From Camellia lanceoleosa (lineage: Eukaryota; Streptophyta; Magnoliopsida; Ericales; Theaceae): a stretch of 64,000 nt of DNA. The first letter of the stretch is position 1. Every line of letters begins with the position of its first letter. The DNA lies in contig CM045758.1 in the NCBI GenBank assembly GCA_025200525.1, forward strand, positions 164,450,261-164,514,260, written 5' to 3'. The position numbers and the translations under genes are program-made. A model generated the notes under the pieces. That model was not told the origin of the DNA. It saw only the letters and a list, made by a program, of their open reading frames with translations, and did no database searches. Shown one piece after another: positions 1-10,029 of this stretch.

Positions 1-120
1 ATTATTTCCATAGAATATGTTAAGTCTAAAGACAACATAGCGGATCCACTAGACAAAGGGTTAGCAAGAGAGTTAGTTGAGAATTCATCAAGAGGAATGG
101 GACTAAAGCCTATTAAATAA
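1..120 (+). pseudogene. Ty1-copia polyprotein, C-terminal end
   Basis: The first 39 codons, open from the window edge to a TAA at 118-120, encode the end of a Ty1-copia polyprotein RNase H region. The visible motifs are EYVKSKDNIADPLDKGLARE and then SSRGMGLKPIK before the stop, the usual last residues of plant copia polyproteins. The rest of the element lies left of the window, so its coding capacity cannot be judged. The 3' untranslated part and 3' LTR follow directly. Confidence 0.85.
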
Positions 121-678
121 GAGTTACCACAACGGAAACCTAACCTAGTTGACTGGAGATCCCAAGATCTAGGTTCAAAGGGACAACCGAGTTGTGTATG
201 ACTCAAAAGGATCACTGGGGAGTTAAATTCCTATGACTGCAGCGTTTTAGGTTAAGTAAAATTTTAATGATTCTTATATCTCGGTAAACCTAGTGGAGTA
301 TGGCAGGATACTCTTCATAAGAATCACCTATATGAGTGTGAACTGGGCCGGTTCTATGAGAATTGTGAAGGGCTACAATTCTCTAGAGCACTCATGAAAG
401 ACCAAGTTGTTCAGGGCCAAAATGAACACAATAGTGAGAACTAAACTGTGTCTGGGAATATACTGTGTGAGTTCTATTGTCTTGGTTTACACAAACGGCT
501 GATCAGTTCAAGACATCATGTTCACTAGTTAGCTAGTAAATCCGATAGTGTCTCACAGGGGAAGGTTCAAAGCCAAAAGCTACCTATCCTTTGCAGAATA
601 TTTCCAATTTCTATACTCTCTGTATTTAGATCATGTTGTTGCATTTTCTCTCCGTCAAATTCCATTCATGTAGGGGAT
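121..678 (+). mobile_element. Ty1-copia 3' untranslated region with polypurine tract
   Basis: Noncoding DNA between the copia stop codon and its 3' LTR. It ends with the purine-rich stretch TAGGGGA at 671-677, the likely plus-strand primer, directly before the LTR start TGTTGGAAAAA. No ORF is recognised here. Confidence 0.7.
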
Positions 679-839
679 TGTTGGAAAAATTGTTTAATAT
701 AGGCATATTTTTTAGCCAAATTTGAGTGGGCCCAAAACGTCTTATGGGGTGGGTCCAAAGAGGTGAAGTGTTCTTTGCCGCGTAGCAAGTCACACGGTGA
801 AGACGGAATGTCAAAACCATTTATGAGTGATGTCGTTTT

Positions 840-879
840 CGGGTCTAACATTAATTTTTCGGGTCTAACATTAATTTTT
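840..879. repeat. Tandem duplication in the copia LTR (20-bp unit)
   Basis: The unit CGGGTCTAACATTAATTTTT occurs twice head to tail. The inverted LTR fragment at 10.7-10.9 kb shows one clear copy, so the duplication may be specific to this LTR. Confidence 0.8.
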
Positions 880-920
880 TAGAAAAAAATCATTTGAATT
901 TTTTCAATAAAAATTATTGT

Positions 921-1053
921 GGGAATTTAATTTAATTCTAAATTCAAATTTTGGGTTCTTGAGTGGTTTCTTAAAATTTGTAAATTATGGGAATTTAATT
1001 TAATTCTAAATTCAAATTTTAGGTTCCTAAGTGGTTACCTAAAGTTTGTACCT
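921..1053. repeat. Tandem duplication in the copia LTR (about 67-bp unit)
   Basis: GGGAATTTAATTTAATTCTA begins each of two near-identical units at about 921 and 988. Each unit is followed by a diverged GGTTCNTNAGTGGTT segment. Confidence 0.75.
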
Positions 1054-1145
1054 CTTCCTTTATTTATTAAACTTTTCAAGTAGTTTAATATATATATATA
1101 TATTCAAATAGTTTAATTGTTTTAAAACAATTAAAATATGTGAAC

Positions 1146-1700
1146 CTGGCTTTGATACCATTAACGCAGAAGTAGCAAGCAGATGAAGAATATGGATTAC
1201 GAAATCATTACGAAATCAATAAATTGATTGATAGAACTGGAATGCACTTAATTAACCAAAATCATTTCAATAAAACTTTATAATTAAAATACAGAAAATA
1301 ACTTACAATTACAATCGTAGCAACTGCAAGGATCTTAATTGGGTTACGGAAAAGGAGGTAATTCTCACTTAGAGCTCTCTAGTTTTCTTAGAATACAGAT
1401 TTTCTAAAAATTGAAGAGTATCGAGTGAATACAATTGATTACAATATATAGAAAAGAAAAGTGGCATGTGATTGATGAAGGCAGCTGGCATCGCATGAAG
1501 AAAAGCAGATGCTATCTGTTGCTTTTGGTGGAGTGATTGCACAGATGAGCAGCTTTAACAGTAAAAGTGAATAGTAACTTTTACTATTCATTACTTTCGG
1601 TGGAACACGTGAATATAGGAATCAATATAGATACAAATTAGCAGCTTTTCTCAGAAGAGTATTGATTGAATCTAATTTGTATTTATAGGGAATCCTATGT
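1146..1700 (-). promoter_or_regulatory. Pararetrovirus intergenic region with TATA box and terminal primer site
   Basis: On the minus strand a TATA box CTATAAATAC lies at 1679-1688, followed by a long noncoding transcript region. It ends with a second, slightly degenerate copy of the tRNA-Met primer site near 1146-1160 (TTTGATACC on the plus strand). A diverged inverted copy lies at 9345-10029. In intact caulimovirids this region drives the pregenomic RNA. Confidence 0.7.
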
Positions 1701-1703
1701 TAA

Positions 1704-2573
1704 TCAGGCATATAGGTCCTGACCATCTTGGAACTCAGATCGTCCATATGAGATGGGTTGAGTAGTTGATCCTTCAAAAGATTGTGACTGGTCTGAACTG
1801 TCTTCTGAATTTTCTGAACTGGTTGACTGGGCTCCACTTTGATCCATAATTTGGCAGACTAATTGGACCACTTCATCTTTGGATAATTTGGATTGACTTT
1901 TGGATTTGAGCTGAGCAGGAGGTGAACTGGGCTTTGATAAAGCCTTGGAGTTAGATTTTGATTTGGGCTTGGATTGAGTCTTGGGCTGAGCCGGTACTGC
2001 AGGAGCTTTGGACTTGGCCTTGGACTTTGCTTTATCAGTATTGGGCGGAATCTGAATCTTTGATTTGGATGACTTGGGCTTGGAACCACTAGATGAGGGG
2101 CTTCCAAGGTTGATTGGAGGAAGGCTGGGCTGACTTCCTTGGCTGATTGCAGCAGTTGGGTTTTGCTAGGCTTTGATCATAGAAGGAATTGGAGCGTATT
2201 GATCAATGGAGAATTCTTCTTGAACAATTTCAATAATTCTGGGCACATTAAACTTAGCCCACCATTTAACTGAATGTTGACGGGTGATAATATTACCATC
2301 AATTCCATAATGCCATTTAAATATCCATGAGAGTTTATATTTGGATATAAAAATTAACAAGGATGGAAATTGCTTTTGATGGGGTGTGAATGGATAAACA
2401 GAGGAGAAATAATTAATCAGTTCAATGAGATCACCAAGAAGAATATCTGAAATGGCGCCATAATGAGTCCACCATCTCAGAAACCAAGTAGGTAACTCAG
2501 ATTTAAATTTTTGATTAAAGGAGATGAACCAGGAATGGCTGAAGGATTCATTTTGGTACAGGAAAATCTTGAG
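1704..2573 (-). pseudogene. Pararetrovirus second ORF, C-terminal part
   Basis: In-frame continuation of the ORF that begins at 3164, after the stop at 2574-2576. It shows tryptophan-rich motifs (WFLRWWTHYG, then WIFKWHYGIDG and SVKWWAKFNVPRIIEI near 2200-2330). After a further stop near 2168 comes a low-complexity tail rich in K, S, P and Q, then an acidic serine-rich end near 1750-1850. The WW-containing block is typical of the conserved downstream ORF of florendovirus-like elements, whose function is not known to me. Stops make it a pseudogene. Confidence 0.6.
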
Positions 2574-3164
2574 CTAGGAATCAATATAATCATGGTAATT
2601 ATATGGAATGCAGTGACCAGGTAGTTCTCGAAGCTGATAAGGAGGACCCCATTCAGCTAGGGAAACAATGCTGTGGATGTAAATGGAATGATACAAAACC
2701 TTGCTGGCATAGGTTCGATCATAAATGGGTTTGATTAAAACAGATTGGTGATGGATCAAAATATCTTTGTAATAAGAGAGTGTTTTCTCTGGATGTGAGA
2801 GGATGAAATGGCATCCAGAGCCAAAATATGATTTAGCAATTTCATGGATAACTTGGCTTTTGGGGTGACTGGGTTCTTTGAAGAACAAATTAGTAGTGTG
2901 TGATTTGGTATAATCAGATCGAGATGATCTGACTGGGTTAGCAGGGTATGGAGTAATTGAAACAGATTGACTGGAAGCAAAAGGATCTATAGCCAAAGCA
3001 GATGAGTAATTAGGTCGATAAATGTTACCAAGGACTTGGTAACGGTTAACCATTTCAAGAGAATGGGATGGGGTGATTGACCCCAAAGGAGAAGGAACAA
3101 AGAGTTGATTAGGTTTACTGGAAGATGGGACCAAAGCCTTGGAAAGAGGCTTTGGGTGAGACAT
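2574..3164 (-). pseudogene. Pararetrovirus second ORF, middle part
   Basis: An open stretch of 196 codons from an ATG at 3162-3164 to a stop at 2574-2576. It is rich in S and P at the N end and then holds a folded-looking block (SHPEKTLSYYKDILIHHQSV, near residues 120-140). No catalytic motif is recognised. It sits just downstream of the 76-codon ORF at 3190-3420 and upstream of the WW motif block, so all three are probably pieces of one ORF. Function unknown; assignment rests on position in the viral genome and similarity in style to the florendovirus downstream ORF. Confidence 0.6.
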
Positions 3165-3189
3165 CTGTTAAGCAAGCAAGCAACAATGA

Positions 3190-3420
3190 TTAGCAACCAG
3201 AAAAAAGATCTAAATAATTCTGGTAGTAATTCAAATAACTAATATATTCAGTAAGTAAATTGCGACGAGCTTGAATTTGGTGGTAATTGATATACTGAGC
3301 ACGTTTAGTGGTTTTGCGGGCTAACTCAAGACGTTGAATTCGAAAGGTAACTTGGTGTATTAGGGTTTGGTAATGGGTAATTTGGGTTTTCAGATATGAA
3401 ATATGTGGAGGTGCACTCAT
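3190..3420 (-). pseudogene. Pararetrovirus second ORF, N-terminal part
   Basis: 76 codons starting at the ATG at 3418-3420. This start codon overlaps the stop codon of the RNase H frame in an ATGA arrangement (3417-3420), a layout that suggests coupled termination and reinitiation. The product is basic and likely helical or coiled coil (LELARKTTKRAQYINYHQIQ). It resembles the start of the downstream ORF of florendovirus-like genomes by position and composition. The stop at 3190-3192 separates it from the next open stretch at 3164. Confidence 0.6.
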
Positions 3421-3421
3421 C

Positions 3422-3865
3422 CCTTACCCCTCTGTAAAAATTCCCGGGTAAGAAAATCAGGAAGGGAATTTTGACAACTAGGAATATAAGTAATATTGAA
3501 ATAAAAAATACTTAAAATAGATTGCCAACGGGCAAAAATTTGCTTACTAGCAAGATTTTGAACATCTTTTTTCAAAACATATTTAGCAGATTTGCAATCA
3601 ACACGAAGTAAAAATTTTGATTTAAAATATCATCTTGAAATTTTTGAATACATAAAACAGTAGACAAAATCTCTTTTTTAATAGTACTATAGTTTAATTG
3701 TGCTTTATTCCAGACACCAGAATGATAACGAACAATTTGTTCAGAGGATTGAGGAGTGATTTTCTGGAGAAGAATGCCACCATAACCAATATCAGAAGTA
3801 TCAGTTTGAATGATTTTAAATGAATTTTCAGTAGGAATACCAAGACAAGGAAGAGACTTAACATA
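3422..3865 (-). pseudogene. Pararetrovirus RNase H domain
   Basis: Continuation of the polymerase after the stop at 3866-3868. The frame shows TDTSDIGYGGILLQ at about 3790-3835, where the first acidic residue of the caulimovirid RNase H sits, followed by the region around YSTIKKEIL with the glutamate. A one-base deletion near 3610-3618 breaks the frame. After it, motifs such as DCKSAKYVLKKDVQNLASKQ continue to a TGA at 3417-3419. A stop plus a frameshift make it nonfunctional. Confidence 0.8.
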
Positions 3866-4498
3866 TTATTTGACTTGTTGAACAATAACAGTATGAGTAG
3901 GAGACCAAGGCGAAGGATTATCCTTTAACCTATCAAACAGAGGTTGACAGACTTTCCGAAGGTCTTTATAAAACTCAGCAATGTAATTGAGGGAGCCTAA
4001 GAACCTTTGTAATTGAGTCTTATCAAGAATTTCATCAGGAAATTTGGAAGCAAACTCAATGGATCGACTAATGGGGAGAATAGTATTATGGTGAATATCA
4101 TATCCTAAGAACCTAACCTTGGCTTGAAACAATTTAATCTTAGGAGCAGATATGACTAAACCATGGCTTTTAATTGTGTAAAAGAATGCAGTTAAATGTT
4201 TCCAATGGTCATGAATTGATTTTGAAAAAATTAGGATGTCATCAATATAAACAATAGAAAAGTGACTAAATGGGTTGAATATATCATTCATGATATTTAG
4301 AAATTCACTAGTAGCATTTTTTAATCCAAATGGCATGACATGCCATTCATATTGACCAAAAGGTGTGTTAAAAGCAGTCTTGTATCTATCTTTTGGGTGA
4401 ATTTGAATTTGCCAGAAACCACTTTTTAAATCAAATTTACTAAAAATAATGGCTTGACTAAGCCGTTTAATCAAATCTTTTTTATTAGGAATAGGATA
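3866..4498 (-). pseudogene. Pararetrovirus reverse transcriptase, main part
   Basis: Open from the codon after the TGA at 4499-4501 to a TAA at 3866-3868. It contains the RT core in order: FSKFDLKSGFWQIQI with the first catalytic Asp, [18 protein letters not shown], and YIDDILIFSKS with the catalytic YIDD at 4238-4249, then the thumb region FLGSLNYIAEFYK. The motifs are of the caulimovirid type rather than Ty3-gypsy. All visible catalytic aspartates are kept, but the flanking stops inactivate the gene. Confidence 0.9.
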
Positions 4499-5428
4499 TC
4501 AAATCCATTCTAAAACAGCATTTAATGGTTTGTAATTAATAACTAAGCGAGGGACACCTCTTTCTAATTCAGCATTTTTATTAATATAAAAAGCAGGACA
4601 AGACCAGGGTGATTTACTAAGACTAATAATTCTATTTTTTAGTAATTCATTAATTTCTTTTTTACACATTTCTAATAATTCATGATTCATTTGAATAGGT
4701 CTAGATTTAGTAGGAATGTGTTTTTCATTAAAATTTTTGATATATGGTAAAGTAACTACATGCTTTTTCCTATGCCAAAATGCAGTAGGTAAATAAGAGC
4801 AAACAGTTGTTTCTAATTTTAACTTAAATTCATTAATTTGAGAAATGAGAACGTGATCAGTTAATTGTTGGTCAATTCGTTTATAATTAATTTCTTCTTT
4901 AAGAAGATTCAAATGTCGGGTCAATCTATGAATTGTATGGGAAATAGAACAATCTTTTAATTGATTTAATTCGAACATTTCAGGTGGATATAAGAATTTA
5001 AATGTAACAGGTTGTCCTAAAACATGAGTAGTTATTCCTTCACTAGAAGTAGTAAATGGATATAATAAAGATATAAATGGTGTGCCTAAAATAATTCTAT
5101 CAGTCATATTTTTTACCAAAACAAATGTAGTTTTAAAACAAACATTATTTTGACAAACATGGACTTTAGGTAATTTATATTTAATATGCATTTTACTACC
5201 ATTAGCAGAGGTTAATTTCTCATAACATTTTTCATAATATTTAGTCAGAAGTAATCCTTCTTGAATGCAATTTAAATCAACACTAGTATCAATTAAAGCA
5301 ATTAATTCTAACTCAAAATCTTCAACTATGATTTTAATTCTTGAATACCATTTTTGCATATAGATTTTATTGAGTAAGTTTAATCGCTTGTCTTCAAGAT
5401 TAGTAGATTGAGATCGATTATTAATCAA
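4499..5428 (-). pseudogene. Pararetrovirus aspartic protease and start of reverse transcriptase
   Basis: A 309-codon open stretch. The protease motif ALIDTSVDLNCIQEG is at about 5255-5300; the residue after D-T-S is altered relative to the usual D-S/T-G-A pattern, so activity is doubtful. A second protease block, DRIILGTPFI, follows near 5080-5105. The N-terminal RT segment SLSKSPWSCPAFYINKNAE and PRLVINYKPLN precede the TGA at 4499-4501, which cuts the RT in two. The open frame extends upstream in the same frame to a stop near 5597. Confidence 0.85.
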
Positions 5429-6351
5429 AAGTTTATCTGGATTATTATGATCAGAATCAGGATCAGAATTATGTTCAGATTCATGAGGTGATGTATGTGG
5501 ATTAGGTTGGAAATTAGTTAAACTTTGATTAAGTTTTAGAGTAGTAATGTCATCTTCTAATTTTTTGTCTTTATGTTGGAGATCACGGATAGTTTATTTA
5601 ATTTGGTAGATTTCATATTGTAGGTCTTGGAGTGTAATTTCCTTCGTTTTATTTTTAAATTTTTCTAAAGTCTTGGATAAACTAATGATAGGTTTATCAA
5701 ACTTTGGTTTATTATCTGAATGAAGTAATATAGATTTTAATTTATCAATATATTGTTGTTTTAAAGTAGGATCATCTAATTTACTAATTAAGTCAATTAA
5801 AGCAGATTCTTCTTGATGTGTTTGGTAAGAACGGAGATTTGTTTAACTGGTTTACAACAAACATCATTACATCCTAAGGTAATTTGATTATCAGAATCAT
5901 CACTAGGTGAAGGGGAATTAGTTATAGATGGAGGAACAGAAGAGGAATCATTATCAGATTGATTTAATTGAAAATTTTCAAATAACTGAATTTTGGATTC
6001 TTCATTAATTTGAAATTGATTAACTCGATCTTTGAGTTTTTGTTTTTCTTTACATTTATTGGAATAATGACATTTTTGACCACAGTTATAACATATAATG
6101 TCTTTATTAGATTTAGATTTTGGATGTAATTTAGATTTGTAATGTTTCTTTTTAGGTTTAGTATAAAATTTATCAGTGGATTTGGAAGGTAAATAATTCT
6201 TTTTGTATTTATGAGAATATTTGGATGTATGTTTATGTTTAGAAGAATATTTATGTGATTTCCTACGAGAGGGAGTTATGGGAGGTAAACCATATTGTTC
6301 ACAAAAATTTCCTAATTCATATTTAGCTTTATGTTTATCTTTAGTAGCTTT
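5429..6351 (-). pseudogene. Pararetrovirus nucleocapsid zinc knuckle and linker region
   Basis: Continuation of the coat protein frame after the stop at 6352-6354. A lysine/serine/histidine-rich basic stretch is followed by a CCHC zinc knuckle, CYNCGQKCHYSNKC, at 6052-6093. This nucleic-acid-binding motif is normal between coat and protease in this family. A frameshift near 5835-5850 and an in-frame TAA near 5597 break the linker. The segment at 5500-5800 is rich in K, D, N and Q and probably helical. Confidence 0.8.
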
Positions 6352-6912
6352 TTAACTAAGTTTAAGATCAATACACATTTTTAATCCTTCTTTTTGAATA
6401 GTGCTAATGATATCACCATAGGTTAAATTATCATATTTTATAACACCAGTAGGTTGACTAAGAACATCTCTAATTTTTTGAGCAAATAAACTAGGTAATC
6501 CATTAATAAATTTTTCTTTCCAACATGATTTAGTACAGTCTTCTCTTAACATAACTCTAGAGGTAAATACATCTTTATACCATCTAAAATCACTTAAGGT
6601 TGGGTAAGTAAGATTACTAAGTTGATCATGTACTTGAGAATAAATATTAGTAGGAGTACCGATAAAATATCGAACAACAGTATAGATTAATGCATTAATA
6701 CCATCAGGGTGGCAACATCCAATATTTTCATCAAAGATAGGTAAACCATTATCATCAGTTTGATTAGCATAAATTATGGATTCGCGTTGTTCTTCAGTTA
6801 AATATTTTTTCCACCAAGATTTGAGCATACCAATGAAATCAGAAGTAATTAAAGTAACAATTTCAGATTGAGAATATTGGGGATAATTGGAGAGATAACT
6901 ATTGGAAACCAT
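6352..6912 (-). pseudogene. Pararetrovirus coat protein core
   Basis: A 186-codon stretch with motifs YFIGTPTNIYSQVHDQLSNL, TLSDFRWYKDVFTSRVMLRE, WKEKFINGLPSLFAQKIRD and YGDIISTIQKEGLKMCIDLK. This block is the conserved coat core upstream of the zinc knuckle in petuvirus/florendovirus polyproteins. It ends at a TAA at 6352-6354. The upstream frame (6913-7398) continues in the same reading frame between stops at about 6928 and 7399 and looks like a flexible linker. Confidence 0.8.
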
Positions 6913-7398
6913 AGATAAATGATTTAATTTTTAGAAAATTTGGTCTTCACTAAGGCCATCAATATTCCATTCATATAAACGTTTAGCAGAAACAGAAAAT
7001 TGATTATTAAGATTAGTTTCTTCGAATTGGAGATTAGGAGGAGTAGGTCGAGAATACCAATTTTTGGTGGTTTGAGGATTAACCTTGGGATAATGAATTT
7101 TATTAAGATGAGAGGATTGGAATTGTTGGGCTAATTGGTTGAGGTCATCATCAGTGTCAGATTGGGTAGAAGCAGTTTCAGTATTAAGTTGTTGATTTAG
7201 AACAGTAAGACCTTTATCTTTAGAGGGTGAAGCATTATCAGATGTAGTGAGTTTGGTAAATAATTTTTCAATAGCTTTAACAGTAGAATGATCATTGGTA
7301 ACTAAACTAGTTCTTTTAGAACGATTACTAGGTAGATTAAGTAAAGGTGGATCTAAAGGTTGTTTACTGGGTGTGGTTTGAACAGATTCTAAATTGGT
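6913..7398 (-). pseudogene. Pararetrovirus linker between movement and coat domains
   Basis: Same reading frame as the flanking segments, bounded by TAA stops at 7399-7401 and near 6928-6934. The translation is low complexity, rich in S, T, N, P and Q, with ETNLNNQFSVSAKRLYEWNI near its C end just before the coat core. No domain is recognised. Confidence 0.6.
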
Positions 7399-8976
7399 TT
7401 ATATCTTATCTAATTGTTTGCCAATTGTATTTAAACATTGATTGGTATAGTTATTTTGTTCAATAACTTTTTTAATTTCAGTATCATTACCAGGTAATTT
7501 GAAAGGAGACGCAGGGACTTCAGAACCTTGTTGAGTAAGAAGTATTTTTTCTAAAGGAGGATGACTAGAACTGACAAAAGTAGTGTCAGAAGTTTTCCAT
7601 TTATATTTTGTGATTGTAGTAAGTTTTTTGTAACATTTATCAACATATTCTAATAGGGGTAATTCAAAACCATATTCAACCATAAAATCATACCATTGTC
7701 TAGAAATTTGTGACATTGGAGCAGAAGTATATTTAGCATAATAAGCATGGCGTTGAGTTCTATTGGCTTTAGATTTAAATTCAATAAGTAATTTATCAAG
7801 ATCAGGAGTAAATTCTTTTTTGATTGTCATTAATTGAGGATTGATTGGCGGTATAAACTCTTCAAAATTAGTTTGAGTTTGAGAATTGTTAGAAGCAATT
7901 TCTTCTTCAGGTAAATGTGTGTGTGTAGAGTAGACAAGTTTACTAATTTGAGAGGAAGTAGTATTGTGAATGCCTTTTAACTTACTTTGAGTGGATGGAC
8001 CAGTATGTAATTGACTATTTTTTCGAAATAAAGGAGTATTAAATATTTCATCTTCAGTTTCAATTTCAGTAGGGACACTAGATGTACTATGTCTAGAGGA
8101 TTGACTACGATTGAATTTAATACGAACAGAACCATCATTGTATTGTTGAATATCTTGGATATCTTGGATTGAAGATTGTTGTTGATTATGTTTGTAATTT
8201 TCATTGGCAGTAACCCATTGATCAGGTAAATCAATATTTTTCCATTCAATCATTTGAGGAACATTAATATGTGATTCATCCTGACTACTGATTTGGATTA
8301 AAAGAGTTTTATCTTTGGGACTCTTGTGTAAAGCATGAACATTTAAATTAGTTTGCATACATTTATAATGAACACGATATATTAAAGCAATATTATAAAC
8401 TTTTTCTTTTATATTAGTGAATGAACCATGTAATTGTATGTTTAATGTTAATGCGTCTAAAATATGTGGATCACGTAGACTCAGTGTAAAATCAGGAAAA
8501 CAATTAAAATATACTAGACCTTTATGAAGGCCAGTTTCCATCATACCCATTAAACTATCATTATAATTAAGAAAACGATCATCTCTTAAACATAATAAAA
8601 CAGAGGTATTTTTTCCTACCATTGTTAATGGATTAACACCAACTTGAATTAAACCAATATGCATAAAATTGTAACCATTATTTAAATGTCTTTTAATTAA
8701 CTTAGCATCAAATAATCTACAAGTTTCTCTGGATTTTTCTAAAGCATAAACTTGTTCAATGGTTTTAACATGCAAAGTGACTTTAAAAACATTCTGTAGA
8801 AAAGTAGTTTTATAAATTTCTTTAATTGGTAGTTTTGGGATATTCCATCCTACATCAATTTTATCATTTTGTATTTCAACATCTTCTTTATTTATTACTA
8901 ATCCCTGATTAGGTATTGAAGGCAAAGCTGTTGACCTAGAACTGACTGATGAGTTACTTCTGAATAATCGATTCAT
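7399..8976 (-). pseudogene. Pararetrovirus movement protein domain
   Basis: A 525-codon open stretch, the longest in the viral copy, from ATG at 8974-8976 to TAA at 7399-7401. Residues about 50-240 match the 30K-superfamily movement protein of caulimovirids by pattern: TFLQNVFKVTLHVKTIEQVY, KRHLNNGYNFMHIGLIQVGV, then LRDDRFLNYNDSLMGMMETG and FCSL-like LSLRDPHILDALTLNIQLHG. The C-terminal half is low complexity (Q, S, T, N-rich), followed by a helical segment around residues 390-450. In intact members this domain is the N-terminus of one long polyprotein, so the TAA at the end is probably a decay mutation. The leader upstream (8977-9290) is noncoding. Confidence 0.85.
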
Positions 8977-9290
8977 TGTTCTTGTTAATTAATCAGTTTT
9001 ACAGATATCTTAATACAGACCCTATCCTAGTCATGTTATCACAGACCAAAGTGGTTTGAGTACAGACCCTATTCTGGATGTCCAACACTGCCTAACCCTA
9101 AGGACTTACTCGGGACAGGAGATGAAAGTGGGTGACTTAAACCTAGTAGATAAACACAGACTGATCTCTTGGGTGATTAAGATGAACTGAAAACTAGATT
9201 AATCAAATGAACAATCGAATTGATTAATTGGAAGAAACAAAGCAGTTAGAAACAGGATACAACATAACGATGGCTCTGATACCATTAACG
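8977..9290 (-). other. Pararetrovirus 5' leader
   Basis: Noncoding region between the primer site and the movement protein ATG. It holds several short direct repeats related to ACAGACCCTATYCTRG. No ORF is credible here. Confidence 0.55.
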
Positions 9291-9345
9291 CGTTAATCCA
9301 TATTCTTCATCTGCTTGCTGCTTCCGCATTAATGGTATCAGAGCC
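9268..9345. other. Head-to-head junction at two opposed tRNA-Met primer sites
   Basis: The minus-strand primer site (plus-strand reading GGCTCTGATACCATTAACGC at 9273-9292 region) faces a plus-strand copy TGGTATCAGAGCC at about 9332-9344. Between them is a short plus-oriented copy of the viral terminal segment (CCATATTCTTCATCTGCTTG). The right site is joined directly to AGTCAACCAG, which in the minus copy lies some 700 bp upstream of the viral end, next to a matching GAGCCCAGTC. That is a microhomology join. Confidence 0.75.
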
Positions 9346-10029
9346 AGTCAACCAGTTTAGAAAATTCAGAAGATAGTTCAGACCAATCACAATCTTCTGA
9401 AGGATCAACTACTCAACCCATCTCATATGGACGATCTGAGTTCCAAGATGGTCAGGACCCATATGCCTGATCAACATAGGATTCCCTATAAATACAAATT
9501 AGCTTCAATCAATACTCTTCTGAGAAAAGCTGCTAATTTGTATCTATATTGATTCCTATATTCACGTGTTCCACCGAAAGTAATGAATAGTAAAAGTTAC
9601 TGTTCACTACCACTATTCACTCAGTCAACTGTTGTTAAAGCTGCTCATCTGTGCAATCACTCCACCGAAAGCAACCGACAGCATCTGCTTTTCTTCATGC
9701 GCTGCCAGCTGCCTTTATCAATCACATGCCACTTTTCTTTTCTATATATTGTAATCAATTGTATTCACTCGAGACTCTTCAATTTTTAGAAAATCTATAT
9801 TCTAAGAAAGCTAGAGAGCTCTGAGTGAGAATTACCTCCTTTTCCGTAAGCCAATTAAGATCCTTCCAGTTGCTACGATTGTAATTGTAACTTATTTTCT
9901 GTATTTTAATTATAAAGTTTTATTGAAATGATTTTGGTTAATTAAGTACATTCCAGTTCTGTCAATCAATTTATTGATTCATTTTGATTTCGTAATCCAT
10001 ATTCTTCATCTGTTTGCTGCTTCCGCATT
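9345..10029 (+). repeat. Inverted partial copy of the pararetrovirus intergenic region
   Basis: The plus strand from 9345 repeats, with some divergence, the minus-strand sequence of 1160-1830. It includes a TATA box CTATAAATAC at 9486-9495 and ends at TGCTGCTTCCGCATT near 10028 without the primer site. It forms the right arm of a large inverted repeat with the left end of the viral copy. Confidence 0.85.

Larger units (their letters stand above)
679..1137 (+). mobile_element. Ty1-copia 3' LTR, left part (interrupted)
   Basis: The LTR starts TGTTGGAAAAATTG at 679 after the polypurine tract. It runs into a TA-rich tract near 1085-1117, where the pararetrovirus is inserted, and resumes at about 10030. 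It contains two internal tandem duplications, at 840-879 and 921-1053. The first 200 bp reappear inverted at 10700-10899. Confidence 0.75.
1138..10029 (-). mobile_element. Endogenous pararetrovirus (Caulimoviridae, florendovirus/petuvirus-like), degenerate
   Basis: A viral copy integrated in the copia LTR. Read on the minus strand from the tRNA-Met primer site near 9300 to its recurrence near 1147, one genome length of about 8.2 kb is present. The order is leader, movement protein, coat protein region, zinc knuckle, aspartic protease, reverse transcriptase, RNase H, a downstream ORF, and the intergenic promoter region. This order and the RT and coat motifs match the florendovirus/petuvirus group. 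To the right, 9313-10029 is an inverted extra piece of the intergenic region. Many stops and at least two frameshifts interrupt the coding region, so this is a fossil copy. No integrase is present, as expected for this family. The exact genus needs an RT phylogeny. Confidence 0.9.

Noticed and set aside
9583..9789. 68-codon plus-strand frame in the inverted viral intergenic region
   Set aside because: The parallel region in the other arm is not open, and the region is noncoding in this virus group.
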